A stretch of 64,000 bases of DNA from Glandiceps talaboti (lineage: Eukaryota > Hemichordata > Enteropneusta > Spengelidae), in the NCBI RefSeq assembly GCF_964340395.1, contig NC_135557.1:7822709-7886708 (forward strand). Direction: 5' to 3'. The first letter of the stretch is position 1. The number at the start of each line of letters is the position of its first letter. The notes below the pieces were generated by a model. The model saw only the letters and a list, made by a program, of their open reading frames with translations. It made no database searches and had not been told where the DNA came from. This document shows positions 26,756 through 40,109 of this stretch, one piece after another. Made by a program: the position numbers and the translations under genes.

Positions 26756-28497
26756 ATAACGTTCTAACACTTCAAATTCAAACGGGAAAGGCAATGGAGG
26801 GTCATTATTATTTCATCCATTCGAACATTTATACAGTGTAGGCTTTCACGTGATGGTTCACTGATAACGAAGAGTGTCGTAATATCCGTAAATACTCAAA
26901 TACACATGTATATACAGACACCGTACTGAAAGTGCCTTTCACTTTTAAAACGTCAAGGTCGTTCTGACGGATGGCGAACTTTATGTTAGCCTACGTCCTC
27001 ATATAAATTATATTTATATAGTACGAGCCATCCAAAGCATTTCCGCATTACTACTGAGTTCAACCCTTTTTATCAGAATGGCGACGTAGTATCCTATCAG
27101 CTGTACCAGCGTTTTTGATTATCACTGACAAAGTAATACTATCTCCTTTACAGTTATGGCATATTTTCACTACGTCTAGACATTTAGCTCAGGCAATTAC
27201 CTAACGTCATGTGCATGAACGAAAACACACCCTTGAGAGTAGAGTGTTGAGATAGGACATATTTAGGGACAAAATGTCAGGAACAGTTTTTTCATCCTTC
27301 AAAATGTATTCAAAAAAGAGAGTAAAATTCCCATTTGAGAGTATCTGAATTTTTTTTTTATACAAAATTTGACTCAGATATGAATCCGTTTTGAACTGTA
27401 CAGAATAATCACTAGTTGATTCAATATGATAAGCATATGATACATACGACTGAAGGACACTTTCATAGTGACGGGATTATTGTCTTTGTCATTGTCAATG
27501 TCACTGGTACTGTCACTGTTACAGAAGATGGTACTTCACATATTCAACTTACATGAGCGATTTTGACTCCAAATCTAATGTTTCTTCCGCATGTACTGTT
27601 AATTTGGTACATAGTGCTGACTTGTCAAAACAACTGGACGATACACTGCACACATACATTTTGACACGCAAAACTACGTCATTTAACTAAGTTCATTTGA
27701 TGGATTAAAGCAATTATGAAAGCAAATCACATACAAAAAATGATTAGTTTCATGTGTTATATAAGATAATTAACAGAGTGAAGACAAAGGGGTGACCTTA
27801 CATGGGTAAAGGTAATCATCATTATCTGAATTAACAGAATCGATTCCCTATTCACTCATACGATACGTGTACAAAGTATTATCAATTTAAACAGTTATTC
27901 GATGTAAAAATTGCGATTACTGCTAAACAAGTACAAAGCAGACGCATCAATACAGTACGTTAATGGGGATAAGCAAGTTTAAGAGCTAGGAGATAAAAAG
28001 AAGAACACTGAGGGTTCTGGAAAATCAGTTTTGCATATCTTACAACAATGCTAGTTTGTGTAACAGTGGTGAATAATAGTATTCCAATAGTGGCTATAGT
28101 ATTAAAGGTCGATTTGGTATATAGAGAACATTAGGTGCCCATATCTGCAATCTTTAATAACGGCTGGAATTTGGTACTTATTTTCTTCAATCAATATTAC
28201 TTGTAAACACAATTTAAAAGAATTAACAATATGTAAATACTACAATGTATCTGTGATCAGCAGGAATTGGTTTGATTTTGATAATTGACCATGAAGGTCA
28301 CGGTCGAGGTCAAAGGACAATGTCTCAAAAGATTGCTTGCATCTTATAATATGGGGTAGACACATGAATAGAGTGTCTGACAGTCTGTATATTAAAGTTT
28401 TTTGACTTATGCAATAAATCTACAAATGTGGCCACCATTCGGTCAAATTTGCATACATAAAACGAAAACAAATTGATATTCATATACACATGATATG
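26756..28497. other. No gene seen; upstream region of the methyltransferase-like gene
   Basis: No supported coding feature. Any promoter or 5' exon of the gene starting at about 28503 would lie here, but I cannot place it. Confidence 0.45.
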
Positions 28498-28502
28498 ATG
28501 TG

Positions 28503-30556
<2,054 letters not shown>

Positions 30557-30579
30557 CGCCAATGGCATTGTTGCATAAC

Positions 30580-31400
30580 TGTATCTAATGCTACGGGCGT
30601 GGTCTTGTTGCTAGGCATATTTGCATACACTTTTGGAATCTTTATTCACTTGCCTACCCTTCCAAGTTTTCATCTCTGCCATATAAACCATCTTGTGGAT
30701 GTTGCTATGGACGTAGTCTTGTTGCTATAAATATTAACGTATTCTCTATTCACTCACCTACGTGTCTATGTTGTTATCCTTGTAATATGCGTTATTACTT
30801 CATTGTTGCTAAGGGTGTGGCCATGGTTGCTAGGGCCAGTTGTATCAAAATGTTTTGAACAAAAACTTCAGTTAAGACCTCCAGAAACACCCCTACCAAG
30901 TTTGAGTCCCATTCACTATGTAGTTTTCAAAGTATGTTTTTTACAAAAATTAAGATGTTTAGACGTAATCTGCATATTGTTGATGGGATGATCACATTGT
31001 GGCTACATCTTCATATACACATCCATACAGACATCCCCATTAAATTTCGACCCAATCTGCTCAGTAGTTTTGAATTACAGAGTTTTGACCAAACAGACAC
31101 ATTATAGTCGTAATTTGCGATTCACTGAAGGGATCATCATGTTATGAACAATTCTTCAACTAAACACTCCGGAGAATGCTCCCACCAAATTTCAATCAAA
31201 TCTGCTCAGTAATTTAGAATTATAGATTTTTCACAGAAGAGATACACTTTTAGCCCAAATTTGCATATCACTGATGTGATCATCATATTAAGAATACATC
31301 TTAATCTAAACACCCCTTATTAGAATGTTCCCGCAACATCTCAGACGCATCTGCTCAGTATTTTTGGAATTATAGACTCTTGGCCAAAATGACACATTTT
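30580..31400 (+). repeat. Diverged tandem repeats, ~110-bp then ~147-bp monomers
   Basis: In the first part, GGGCGTGGTCTTGTTGCTA and variants recur at about 30597, 30709 and 30817. In the second, TCTGCTCAGTA recurs at 31056, 31201 and 31350 (periods 145 and 149), each followed by AATTATAGA, TTTTGnCCA, a GACACATT-like block, TTTGCATATCACTGA and GATCATCA. Copies are strongly diverged. No coding content. Confidence 0.75.
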
Positions 31401-31449
31401 GTACATTTTGTACATTTGTAAAGACACGTTTTTTTGTTTTTGTTTTTTG

Positions 31450-31508
31450 TTTTGTGTGTGTTTGTTTGTTTGTTTGTTTGTTTGTTTGTTTGTTGTTTGT
31501 TTGTTTTG
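31450..31508 (+). repeat. (TTTG)n microsatellite
   Basis: TTTG units with small interruptions, preceded by TTTTTGTTTTTG. Confidence 0.93.
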
Positions 31509-31609
31509 GGGGACTGTCTTAATAATACACGCTTAAAATTCTGTATAATACGATGCATACATTGATGATAACAATTTGCATATGTCATATATGATAATAT
31601 AGCTTGTAG

Positions 31610-31960
31610 TTTTTATTACATTTTGCATAATTAATTATTTTCAGTAATTAGACAGTATCTTAAGAATGCAAACTTCAACTTGAATTCAATTTGGTACGTA
31701 CCTCACACACAACTATTTGCACATTCTCTAAAAAGCTTGTTGACATGACATTTGCATAATTGACAATTTTCAGTAATTACTCTTTACTCTTAAAATTCAA
31801 CTACAAACTTCAAACATAACATATTGGCATCGCATCGATGTTGTTGCATTCCGATAATTATTGTGCGTAGGAACGAAAATATGAATACTTTGACCTTATG
31901 GAAGGCATTCAGTCTAAATTTGGTTGTGATTGACGTCAGACTGGGTATTATTGGTTCATG
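31610..31960 (+). repeat. TTTGCATAATTAAT family, two further copies
   Basis: TTTTGCATAATTAATTATTT, CAGTAATTAGACAGTATCTT and, 130 bp later, TTTGCATAATTGAC with CAGTAATTA repeat the motif order seen at 540-880; GGAAGGCATTCAGTCTAAAT matches 890-910. Confidence 0.65.
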
Positions 31961-33064
31961 AAGTGTAATTTTCATGTATTTAATCTTAGACTGAGGATTG
32001 ATAGAGAATTGAGTACTTTCCATTTCAGTAGACTTTTATTTTAGCAAAAGATTTCAAGGAAATACCAATTTCTCAATATAAAATAAAATGCAAGATATAT
32101 TATATAGCACATAGTATTTACGACACCATTGTGATTAGACTAAGGACTGTTGGCTCAAGGTGTGTTATTCACTTATACTTTGTCATTGGTCTGAAAAATA
32201 GGATTCTTGGTTCGAGATTGGTCCTAGACTGTTGGTATGTTGGTTCATCAAGTGTCATTCTTTCTCAAGTGTATTCGTATACCCAGCGGCTTAAAGGCTG
32301 TGCATTGCCGGGCCATCCCTATCCACCTCCATCCCCAACTTTTAGTCTATCAGAGAATGATATCTGATGGTCCCACCTGCTGATGTTTCGTCTATCAGAG
32401 GCTATTCATGTACACTTTGTGATTTGTCTTAGACCAAGTTCTTTTGTTTTGGGTCATGAAATGTCATCATGCCTTTTTCTCTGAGATTGGTACAAGACTC
32501 AGTAGTAGGCAAAGTGTAATATTTTATAATGTATATACTGTTGTTTTCAATAAAAAGAAATTGCACCAAAACTGTTTGTATGAATAACATTTTGTTGTTG
32601 TTGCTGTCGTTGTTGTTTATTTTATTGTATGTTTGTTACTTGTAAATGAGCCAAATGAGAATGGTTGGTGGGATATGCTAAAAGATAATGAGAGATTGTT
32701 TTTGTTTGTTTTTATTTGTGTGTTTGCATAATTGTTCTGAGAAATCATCAACAGACAATGCCAAACTACTTCAGTGAGAGACACGTACACCATTAAAGGA
32801 ATACAACATTGATTAATGAACAATAGGGAACGATTAGTATTTTCATCAGGGAGACTAGGGAGGAAATGGGGTAGGTTCAGGAAAACACTTGGGGAAATAT
32901 CTTGAAAATTCTGATGAGCTGATATATTGTGCTCTAGATTGTGTTGCCTTTTGATTGAAATTAAACCTCAGACGAGCTCATCAACCTTGTATAGTTACGT
33001 TTATCGGCGTACAGCGATAATCTATATTGAACTATAAGGTAGGTGATAGCCATAAAAATATATT

Positions 33065-33068
<4 letters not shown>
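31961..33068. other. No gene seen
   Basis: Contains local repeats of GGTTCATnAAGTGTnAT (about 31951, 32240) and TTGGTnnTAGACT, suggesting another decayed tandem repeat. No coding evidence. Confidence 0.45.

Positions 33069-33098
<30 letters not shown>
33069..33098 (+). repeat. (TG)n microsatellite
   Basis: About 15 TG units. Confidence 0.95.
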
Positions 33099-33099
<1 letters not shown>

Positions 33100-33628
33100 A
33101 GATGTAGAACGTTCAAAAAAAGACAGCATAATAAACATTCTCTTGAATTTGTTTAGTTCAAAACAATGACAGAAGTTGAATACCAAGAGCACTCTGGGTT
33201 AATTTCATTCATGCCTTTTCACAGGTAGTGATATGCATGTCCATATTTACAATTACTTGATACTGCAAGTTTGTGAGAAAGAAAATTGTTCAGCACCAAA
33301 TATCAACAAGACAAGAAGGTGTTTTCATTATTTCTCCCGGTGATAACCTTATTTATCGATCATATGCAGATGTATCATATGACATATATCATAAAGGGAC
33401 GATATGCTATTGTTACAATTGATATGTTATGATATAACCAGGAAATTAATATTAAATGCCATACAATCAGGTACATTAGACCAGTGCGCAAACCAATTCA
33501 CTTTTCGTTGTTATCATGTAAAAAATATTAACATTTTATGATTACCGCAAACGCACGCTGTTGAACCGAAATAATAACTTTTCAAAATTGATTGGTCGTA
33601 CGTCTTTTTCGAAATGTACATATTGGAC

Positions 33629-33660
33629 CATAGACCCTCCACCAACGTGGAAGGTCTATG
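33629..33660. mobile_element. Ultra-short palindromic element, copy 8, with 7-bp TSD
   Basis: 32-bp hairpin CATAGACCCTCCAC, loop CAAC, GTGGAAGGTCTATG, with a single arm mismatch. Perfect 7-bp direct repeats ATTGGAC flank it (33622-33628, 33661-33667). It is close to the apparent family consensus, with arms CATAGACCCTCCAC/GTGGAGGGTCTATG. Confidence 0.92.
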
Positions 33661-33667
33661 ATTGGAC

Positions 33668-34012
33668 AGACCACAGGGAACAAAACAAATAATCAAGTTT
33701 GTTCTCGCGATTTTCCGGATTTCTGATATTATTTTCTGTATATTTCAAATAAAGTTTTAAATACTTTTTCCTCTCAGTTTTTTCTCTATTTCCTTCATGA
33801 CATCACTGTCTTATCAGAGTTTATCAGCTTTGCATTAATTATTAGCTTGTTAATTCAAGAACAAACTCACTAGCTATTTGCCCACATTAATGCATTATAA
33901 CGTGAGTGAGGAAACAATGTTGAAAACTTTATTTGAAATGTAGAGAAAATAATATTAGAAATCCGGAAAATCGCGAGAACAAAATTGATTATTTGTCCTT
34001 TACCCTATGGTA
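33668..34012. mobile_element. MITE with ~75-bp inverted repeats
   Basis: About 33692-33760 and 33920-33995 are inverted repeats: AAATAATCAA, TTGTTCTCGCGATTTTCCGG, ATATTATTTTCT and TTTCAAATAAAGTTTT on one side, their reverse complements on the other. Weaker pairing (CCACAGGG and CCCTATGG) extends towards 33675 and 34008. The central 160 bp is unrelated and non-coding. Confidence 0.75.
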
Positions 34013-34065
34013 CAAAACTGATCCGCCATTGAATTCATTGTACAGTATCAAGTACAACAATGACA

Positions 34066-34214
34066 CTATCTAACAACTGGAGCATCAGTAATGTCATCGC
34101 CTCTGACTTCCAATCCCTCATCCACGGCGTGCTTCTCACTCACAACTAAAACGAACCTATAATTATCAATGTCGGTCCAGGTTATCTTCATTTCCAGTTC
34201 GATTGCAGGAATCG
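34066..34214 (-). CDS. Possible terminal coding exon, unrecognised protein
   Basis: On the minus strand a pyrimidine-rich stretch and TGTTGCAG precede an open segment of 49 codons, AIPAIELEMKITWTD...HAVDEGLEVRGDDITDAPVVR, ending in TAG. The composition (mixed, acidic, moderate GC) differs from the surrounding AT-rich DNA, as an exon would. I do not recognise the family. The rest of the gene would lie at higher coordinates, where a minisatellite and LINE sequence begin, so it may be an orphaned exon or a chance frame. Confidence 0.3.
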
Positions 34215-34339
34215 CTGCAACAGAACAGTCAGACGAAAGCGAACGTGGTAAGCCTTTGCAAGTACCAGTAGTTGCATCGTCAAGAATTTTACCTTGTGAG
34301 TTACTTGTCAATGAGAGGTACTTTTCTGTATTGACCTTA

Positions 34340-34850
34340 ATAGTTCACCCTTGTAAAACTTTTTTAACCAAGGACGCTCTGTCTAATTAGCGGATAGTTT
34401 ATAAAGTTTACAAAGTTTAGAACGATATTAGACGCTATACTTAGCGGATGTATCCTTGTAAAACCTTTTTAAAGCAAGGACAGCCTGTCTAATTACCGGA
34501 TAGTTTACAATGTTTAGAAAAATATTTAGACGCAATAATTAGCGGATATATCCTTGTAAAACTGTTTTAACCAAGGGCGGTCTGTCTAATTAGCGGATAG
34601 TTTATAAAGTTTATAAAGTTTAGAACGATATTTAGACGCGATAATTAACGGATATATCCTTGTAAAATTATTTTCACTAGAGACGGCCTGTCTTATTAGT
34701 GGATAGTGTATACATTTTATAAAGTCTAGAACGATATTTAGACGCGATAATTAGCGGATATATCCTTGTAAAACTTTTTTAACCAAGGACGGTCAGTTTA
34801 ATTAGCGGATAGTTTATAAAGTTTAGAACGATAAGTATATGCTAAAGTCA
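34340..34850 (+). repeat. Minisatellite, five ~105-bp monomers
   Basis: CCTTGTAAAA begins successive units at 34349, 34454, 34552, 34658 and 34764. Each contains TTTTAACCAAGGACGG or a variant, CTGTCTAATTAGCGGATAGT, AAGTTTAGAACGATA and TTTAGACGCGATAATTA. The array ends at about 34835-34850, followed by shorter TTTAGCT-rich repeats to 34920. Confidence 0.93.
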
Positions 34851-34936
34851 TGTAGTTTAGCTGTGTTTATCGAGTTTATCTAGTTTAGCTCTCATAGGTA
34901 ATACATAGCGTTTAGCTACATACCTTATAATTAGGG

Positions 34937-34981
34937 GAAGACACAGTTTCGCACCTAGTTAGGTGCTGAACCGTGTCTTTC
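34937..34981. repeat. Imperfect 20-bp-arm hairpin
   Basis: AAGACACAGTTTCGCACCTA pairs with TAGGTGCTGAACCGTGTCTT (17 of 20), directly before the LINE segment at 34985. No target duplication is visible. Confidence 0.6.
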
Positions 34982-34984
34982 TCT

Positions 34985-35465
34985 AAGTACGTGCTTGTTG
35001 ATAAGAGGTGCGACCTCTTCAAAGACCGAGGTCATTACATTATTGTACACCTTAACAAGCTCAGTGACGCATATGTCAGATTCTGAAAGACCAGGAAGTG
35101 TCAATGACGCAGTTTTATGTTTGACAATACCTATGTCGATGTTAGCAAGTTTTTCTTGAAGATCAAAGAATTTTCCGCGGCTGTGGTCGTGTAAATATGG
35201 TTGAGAAATGAAGAGCAGGATGGTCGGATTTGATTCCATTAATACAAGGGTCAGCTGCTCGAGTGATAATCAGATCCAATGTATGGCCTTTAGTATGTGT
35301 TGAACCAATCACATGTTGAGTAAATCCCATCGAGTTAAGCAGATCGGAGAACATTTCGCTGTCTGTGTCAGCACGATTATCAACATGAATATTGAAATCA
35401 CCAACAGTGATTAGAACTTAAATTTAATGGAGAATTCACTAATTGGCTTAAGCTTGTACGTACGG
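34985..35465 (-). pseudogene. LINE endonuclease segment, duplicate copy B
   Basis: Minus-strand translation VGDFNIHVDNRADTDSEMFS, then STHTKGHTLDLIITRAADP, PYLHDHSRGKFFDLQEKLAN and LPGLSESDICVTELVKVYNN covers the C-terminal part of an apurinic-type endonuclease (GDFN motif present) and the linker towards the RT. It matches 37590-38060 in the same orientation, with a 15-bp deletion relative to it, and lacks the RT. Homology extends beyond the coding part to about 35460. Confidence 0.8.
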
Positions 35466-35539
35466 ATCGATACCCTAGAGCTTCCTATGAAATGTTAATG
35501 AAAATATCATGAACACATCATCCCTGAAACGTGTCCAAA

Positions 35540-38080
35540 GTGATATTTTAATAATGATAATAATATTTCTTTCTTAAAAAGTGAACGCTTTCCATATAAA
35601 AACATCTCAAAGCGCCTTACATTGCTGCGACAAAAGAGGCAATAAAAAAAGATATAAAACAAAATGGAGGAATCTGCCAGTAATAAAACAGTCATTCACA
35701 TAAAAAGGTATGTTTTAAGATTTGACTTAAAAATGCTAACATTCTTACTCAAACAGAGTGACAGTGGCAGCCTATTCCACAAACGTTGAGCACATGTCGA
35801 AATCGCCCTATCCCCATAAAAAGCTGTTTTAACTACAGGTTGGTGAAGTGTGCATGCACCTTCAGCGATGGATCAAAGTGTGCGGACAACAGAGTGTATA
35901 TTCAAGAGTTCCCTAAGGTACACTGGGGCCTTATTATTTAACACCTTATATGTTAAGCACAGAATCTTAAACTCAATCCTTTTCTGTACAGGGAGCCAAT
36001 GCAACCTGTTCAGTACTGTGGTGATATGTTCAGTTTTCCTTGTTTTTGTATCCAAACGTCCTGCGGCATTCTGAATAAATTGTAGTTTAGTAATCTGATA
36101 ATTTGGTAGCCCATAAAGTAGACTATTACAGTAGTCAAGCCGAGGAGTGACAAAAGCGTGTACTATTTTTTCTGTTGAACCCTGGTCTAAAAGGTTGCGG
36201 ATTTTGCCAATTGTCCATACAGCAAGAGACGCTGACCTGCATAGATTGGAAATATGTGATGTCATGGTCATTGATTCATCAAGTGTGACACTCAAGTGTG
36301 ACACCAAGGTCATGAACTACTGAAGAAGAATGAACACTGACGCCCCCAACGTGTATGTCGCATCCCCATTACCAAACTTTGAAGAGAATCTTAACACCTC
36401 AGTCTTGCTGTCATTAAGAGCGAGCATGTTATCATTCATCCATTGTCGAATTTCGTCGACACAATTCTCAATTTTTGCACTTGGGACACAATCAGGGGCC
36501 CGGAGCAAATGAAATGCAGCTGAGAGTCATCAGCATAAAACATACATTCTAAACCGTGTTGATTTATCATGTCTTCAAGAGGTGCAATATACACACTAAA
36601 TAACACAGGGCCAAGGACAGAGCCCTGGGGGACACCACAATTGAGGGGTTGTGCTTCCCACATCACCGACCCAACACACACTCTCATTGTTCTATCTTGC
36701 AAATATGATATGAACCATTTTAGTACAGTACCATTAATGCCTATCCTAGAACGTAACCTGTGAATCAAAATGTTGTGGTTGATGGTGTCGAAAGCTGCAG
36801 AAAGATCTAGTAAAATTAAAATCACGTCGCCCCGCCGATCGAAAGCCCCTAGCACGTAATTCGTGACTCGAATGAGCGCAGTTTCAGTACTGTGGCCTTC
36901 CCGGTAGGCCGACTGACATTTAGCATACAGATCGTTACAACACAGGTAAGAATAAATTTGAATTAAAGCAGATTTTTCGATCAACTTAGAGATGTAAGAT
37001 ACATTCGAAACAGGTCTATAATTTCTATAAGTATTTTTGTCAAAACCAGACTTCTTTAACAAAGGGCGTACAAATATAGATTTACATGGCAATGGAAATT
37101 CACCTGACATAAATGACGCATTAATGATATGTGTAATTGCTGGGGATACTTGTTGGAAACACTGCTTTATCAATACTGTTGGTATGGGGTCCTGATTAGA
37201 AGATTTAGTGGGTAACGAACTAATAAGTTTCTCAACAAACTTGATAGAAACTGGTTCAAAAAAGCCCAGACTAAAACCCGAGTTTACAAATGGGTCAGAT
37301 AGTAGCACAGGGTCTAAGTCCGGTAAAGTTGAAGCCAGTGCACCCTTACTGTCTGTAATGTCATCTATTATGCGAAACAGACCTTTAGTATCGGCGTCGG
37401 TGATGATAGCGATGACAGGACGAATGTTCATGATGTAAATGACCATGTACTGGTTTCTAGCCGATTTAAACATTTGTTCATGGACAACAAGACCTGTTTC
37501 CTTCATTGCCTTTCTAATTGACGAAGATTTTGACTTGCCAATTAAATAGCAATTCTTCAGTAAACCACAGAGCGCGAACATTATCCAGAACGTGTTTGTT
37601 GATAACAGGTGCGACCTCTTCAATGACCGAGGTCATTACATTATTGTACACCTTAACAAGCTCAGTGACGCACATGTCAGATTCTGAAAGACCAGGAAGT
37701 GTCGATGACGCAGTTTTATGTTTGACAATACCTATGTCGATGTTAGCAAGTTTTTCTTGAAGATCGAAGAATTTGCCACGGCTGTGGTCGTGTAAATATG
37801 GTTGAGAAATGAAGAGCAGCATGGTCGGAAGGCAAAAGCCAGATGGATTTGATTCCATTAATACAAGGGTCAGCAGCCCGAGTGATAATCAGATCCAATG
37901 TATGGCCTTTAGTATGTAGGACCAATCACATGTTGAGGGAATCCCATGAGTTAAGCAGATCGGAGAACTTTTCGCTGTCTGTGTCAGCACGATTGACAAC
38001 ATGAATATTGATTAACTCACCAACAATGATTAGACCTTAAATTTAATGGAGAATTAACTAACTGGCTTAAACATGTAACT
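35540..38080 (-). mobile_element. CR1/L2-type non-LTR retrotransposon, copy A
   Basis: On the minus strand: endonuclease C-terminus (37.7-38.03 kb, frameshifted and missing residues), linker, then a 395-codon open frame (36436-37623) with intact RT motifs LLDLSAAFDTINH (A), CGVPQGSVLGPVLF (B) and FYADDSQL (C). After a frameshift come MNDNMLALNDSKTEVLRFSS and LDYCNSLLYGLPNYQITKLQ, then LHWLPVQKRIEFKIL. The 3' end (35.54-35.68 kb) has GCGCTTTGAGATGTTTTTAT and an (ATT)-like tail, as in L2/CR1 elements. It is 5'-truncated within the endonuclease. Nearly intact RT suggests a relatively recent insertion, but it is not functional as read. Confidence 0.88.
36436..37623 (-). CDS. Reverse transcriptase open frame of LINE copy A
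   Basis: The longest open frame in the window, 395 codons. The reverse transcriptase palm motifs A, B and C keep their catalytic aspartates (AFD and YADD). The frame ends shortly after motif C in an aberrant tail; the genuine continuation (IRQWMNDNMLALNDSKTEVL) lies in another frame at 36317-36508, so a frameshift truncates the protein. It would copy its own RNA at a nicked target if the whole element were intact. Confidence 0.85.
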   Translation of the reverse strand: MKRSHLLSTNTFWIMFALCGLLKNCYLIGKSKSSSIRKAMKETGLVVHEQMFKSARNQYMVIYIMNIRPVIAIITDADTKGLFRIIDDITDSKGALASTLPDLDPVLLSDPFVNSGFSLGFFEPVSIKFVEKLISSLPTKSSNQDPIPTVLIKQCFQQVSPAITHIINASFMSGEFPLPCKSIFVRPLLKKSGFDKNTYRNYRPVSNVSYISKLIEKSALIQIYSYLCCNDLYAKCQSAYREGHSTETALIRVTNYVLGAFDRRGDVILILLDLSAAFDTINHNILIHRLRSRIGINGTVLKWFISYLQDRTMRVCVGSVMWEAQPLNCGVPQGSVLGPVLFSVYIAPLEDMINQHGLECMFYADDSQLHFICSGPLIVSQVQKLRIVSTKFDNG

Positions 38081-38562
38081 GGCGGCACCTGCCTTCACTT
38101 CAGAGACTTGAAGTACAGTTGTGATATGCAGTAGGGCGAAATGAATCATCATTGCTGCCTTTGCAATTTATTCTGTGAAAATGTTAGGTATGGTCTGTGT
38201 CTTGCTCATTTGATAAACATTTGGCGCCGTCAGGGACAATTTATCTTAAAAGTGCATTCAATCATGGGCGTAATAAAACAGTATGCAATACACAAATCAG
38301 CACATCTGCACATGGTGCACAGCGATCACCATCCTGACATGATTACATAAAAATGTGTTGCCCTATATTCGCTAAATCACGAGGTATTTATCAACAAAGG
38401 AAGCCGTAATTGCAACTCATAAACACTACAATACGACTTCAGCATTCCAGCAATGCCAAAAGGTCGAATGCCAAATTTAAGGTCACGTCAGAGATAACTC
38501 GATCGAGATAGTTGGCGGTGTCAGTATGTCCGGTAAACATGGTACGTTAAAATGTCCCCTCA
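38081..38562. other. No gene seen
   Basis: No supported feature between the LINE 5' end and the next hairpin. Confidence 0.5.
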
Positions 38563-38569
38563 GTCTGAT

Positions 38570-38598
38570 TAAAAACCCTTCACCAACGAGGGTCAATG
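38570..38598. mobile_element. Ultra-short palindromic element, copy 9
   Basis: 29 bp, TAAAAACCCTTC, loop ACCAAC, GAGGGTCAATG. The inner arms match the copy at 33629 (CCCTTCACCAAC versus CCCTCCACCAAC); the left terminus has drifted. Flanks GTCTGAT (38563-38569) and GTCTGCT (38599-38605) agree at 6 of 7. Confidence 0.7.
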
Positions 38599-38605
38599 GT
38601 CTGCT

Positions 38606-39211
38606 TGAAGTACAACAATGTACAATGAAAACGATGGGGTGCATTTACAGTAAGTTGATGAAGTTTGCCTACGACCCTATTTTGCATATGACTGACTGTA
38701 TGTTTGGGGGTGGAGAACTTGTGATGACTCACTGGCAAGTAATCACCAAAATATAAACATTCCCTATATATGGGTTTTTCACATGCAAATGCCGCATATT
38801 TGAATAATCCTGAATGACACACAATCTAAGCTGCTGTTTGCAGGGGAATTTGTCTCATTTGGAGAAGTTTTTTCATTCTATGGAACAAACAGACTGATTT
38901 TCAACTAATTTGTGTATCAAGTTACCATCCTACGACATTCACAAACATTTTGTACATGATACATGGCCTGTGTGTTTCTCGGAGCACAGAAAAAATGCTG
39001 AAAACAAGACCCTGAAGCTAGTGCTCTGTACAGCAGTTTGAATTTCCCCTATTTGCAAAGATAGCCATAATCCTCATTATACAGGGCAGTTCTGTTGCTT
39101 TTTGTCCTTTTCAGTTGCGCTGACATTTACAAACAGGTACGTGAACGAAGTATCAGCTCTACATACCTTTTGCTATGAACAAAGTTCAACTTTCCTTTCT
39201 TGGCAGTGTAA

Positions 39212-39214
<3 letters not shown>
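38606..39214. other. No gene seen
   Basis: No supported feature. Confidence 0.5.

Positions 39215-39298
<84 letters not shown>
39215..39298 (+). repeat. (TA)n microsatellite
   Basis: About 42 TA units. Confidence 0.98.
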
Positions 39299-39304
<6 letters not shown>

Positions 39305-40100
39305 GTAGTACATAAACTTCAGTTCAATATGACATGATCGTGATGGCTAAGCGATGTAACATTCAATTATGTAGGTCTTTGAGTAATAAGGTCCGGTTTG
39401 ACACAACATTGACACTCGTGTACCAAAATATCCATCCGAAGTTGCATTCAAGGAAACCGTTAGTTGCGTTATGATTGAACACAATGCCGCTGGATGTAGT
39501 TGAGGATGAGTAGCCTTCCATACCTTCCATTTTTAAGGGAATATTGATAAATTATGCATGATTTCACAGTTGTGTCACCATCAAGGTTGTGACCTTTTAT
39601 TTGCGTTGTTTTAGTACGCACGCGCTGTGCAGATGCACACGTAAACACCTTGTGAATGTGATACAATGTTACACAGTGTAACAATATCATCATGCCTGGA
39701 ATGGCCCATATCACGTGCTCTTCACATGTATGCCGTACATTTCATAATTTCTGGCACGTTTTTGCATTCGGATTAATATATTATTACATGTTATCGGCTA
39801 TTCATGAAAGTACAATTTGTAATAAATAAAACAATATTCTTACAACGTTTTACAGTAGTAGAAGTTATGACACAGGTCAAGTCAACTTTATGGCATGCCA
39901 GCACAATGACATCGCATTTTCGATTTGCGATCAAATCAAATCAAAACCATATGATTTTAGAAGAGATTCAAGCGACTTTAAATCTCAAAATTTTATTTCA
40001 AGTAATGTGAAGATAAAAAGAAATTAAATCAAGCGATTGTAGGAGTGCGAATTTGACATTTAATTCCGAATACTATGTCAGATTTCCCATAGAAAAACAA
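39299..40100. other. No gene seen
   Basis: No supported feature. Confidence 0.5.
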
Positions 40101-40109
40101 TGACCGTGT

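Noticed and set aside
34937-34981. Hairpin AAGACACAG...CGTGTCTT as a member of the same family
   Set aside because: Longer arms, different ends and no flanking duplication.
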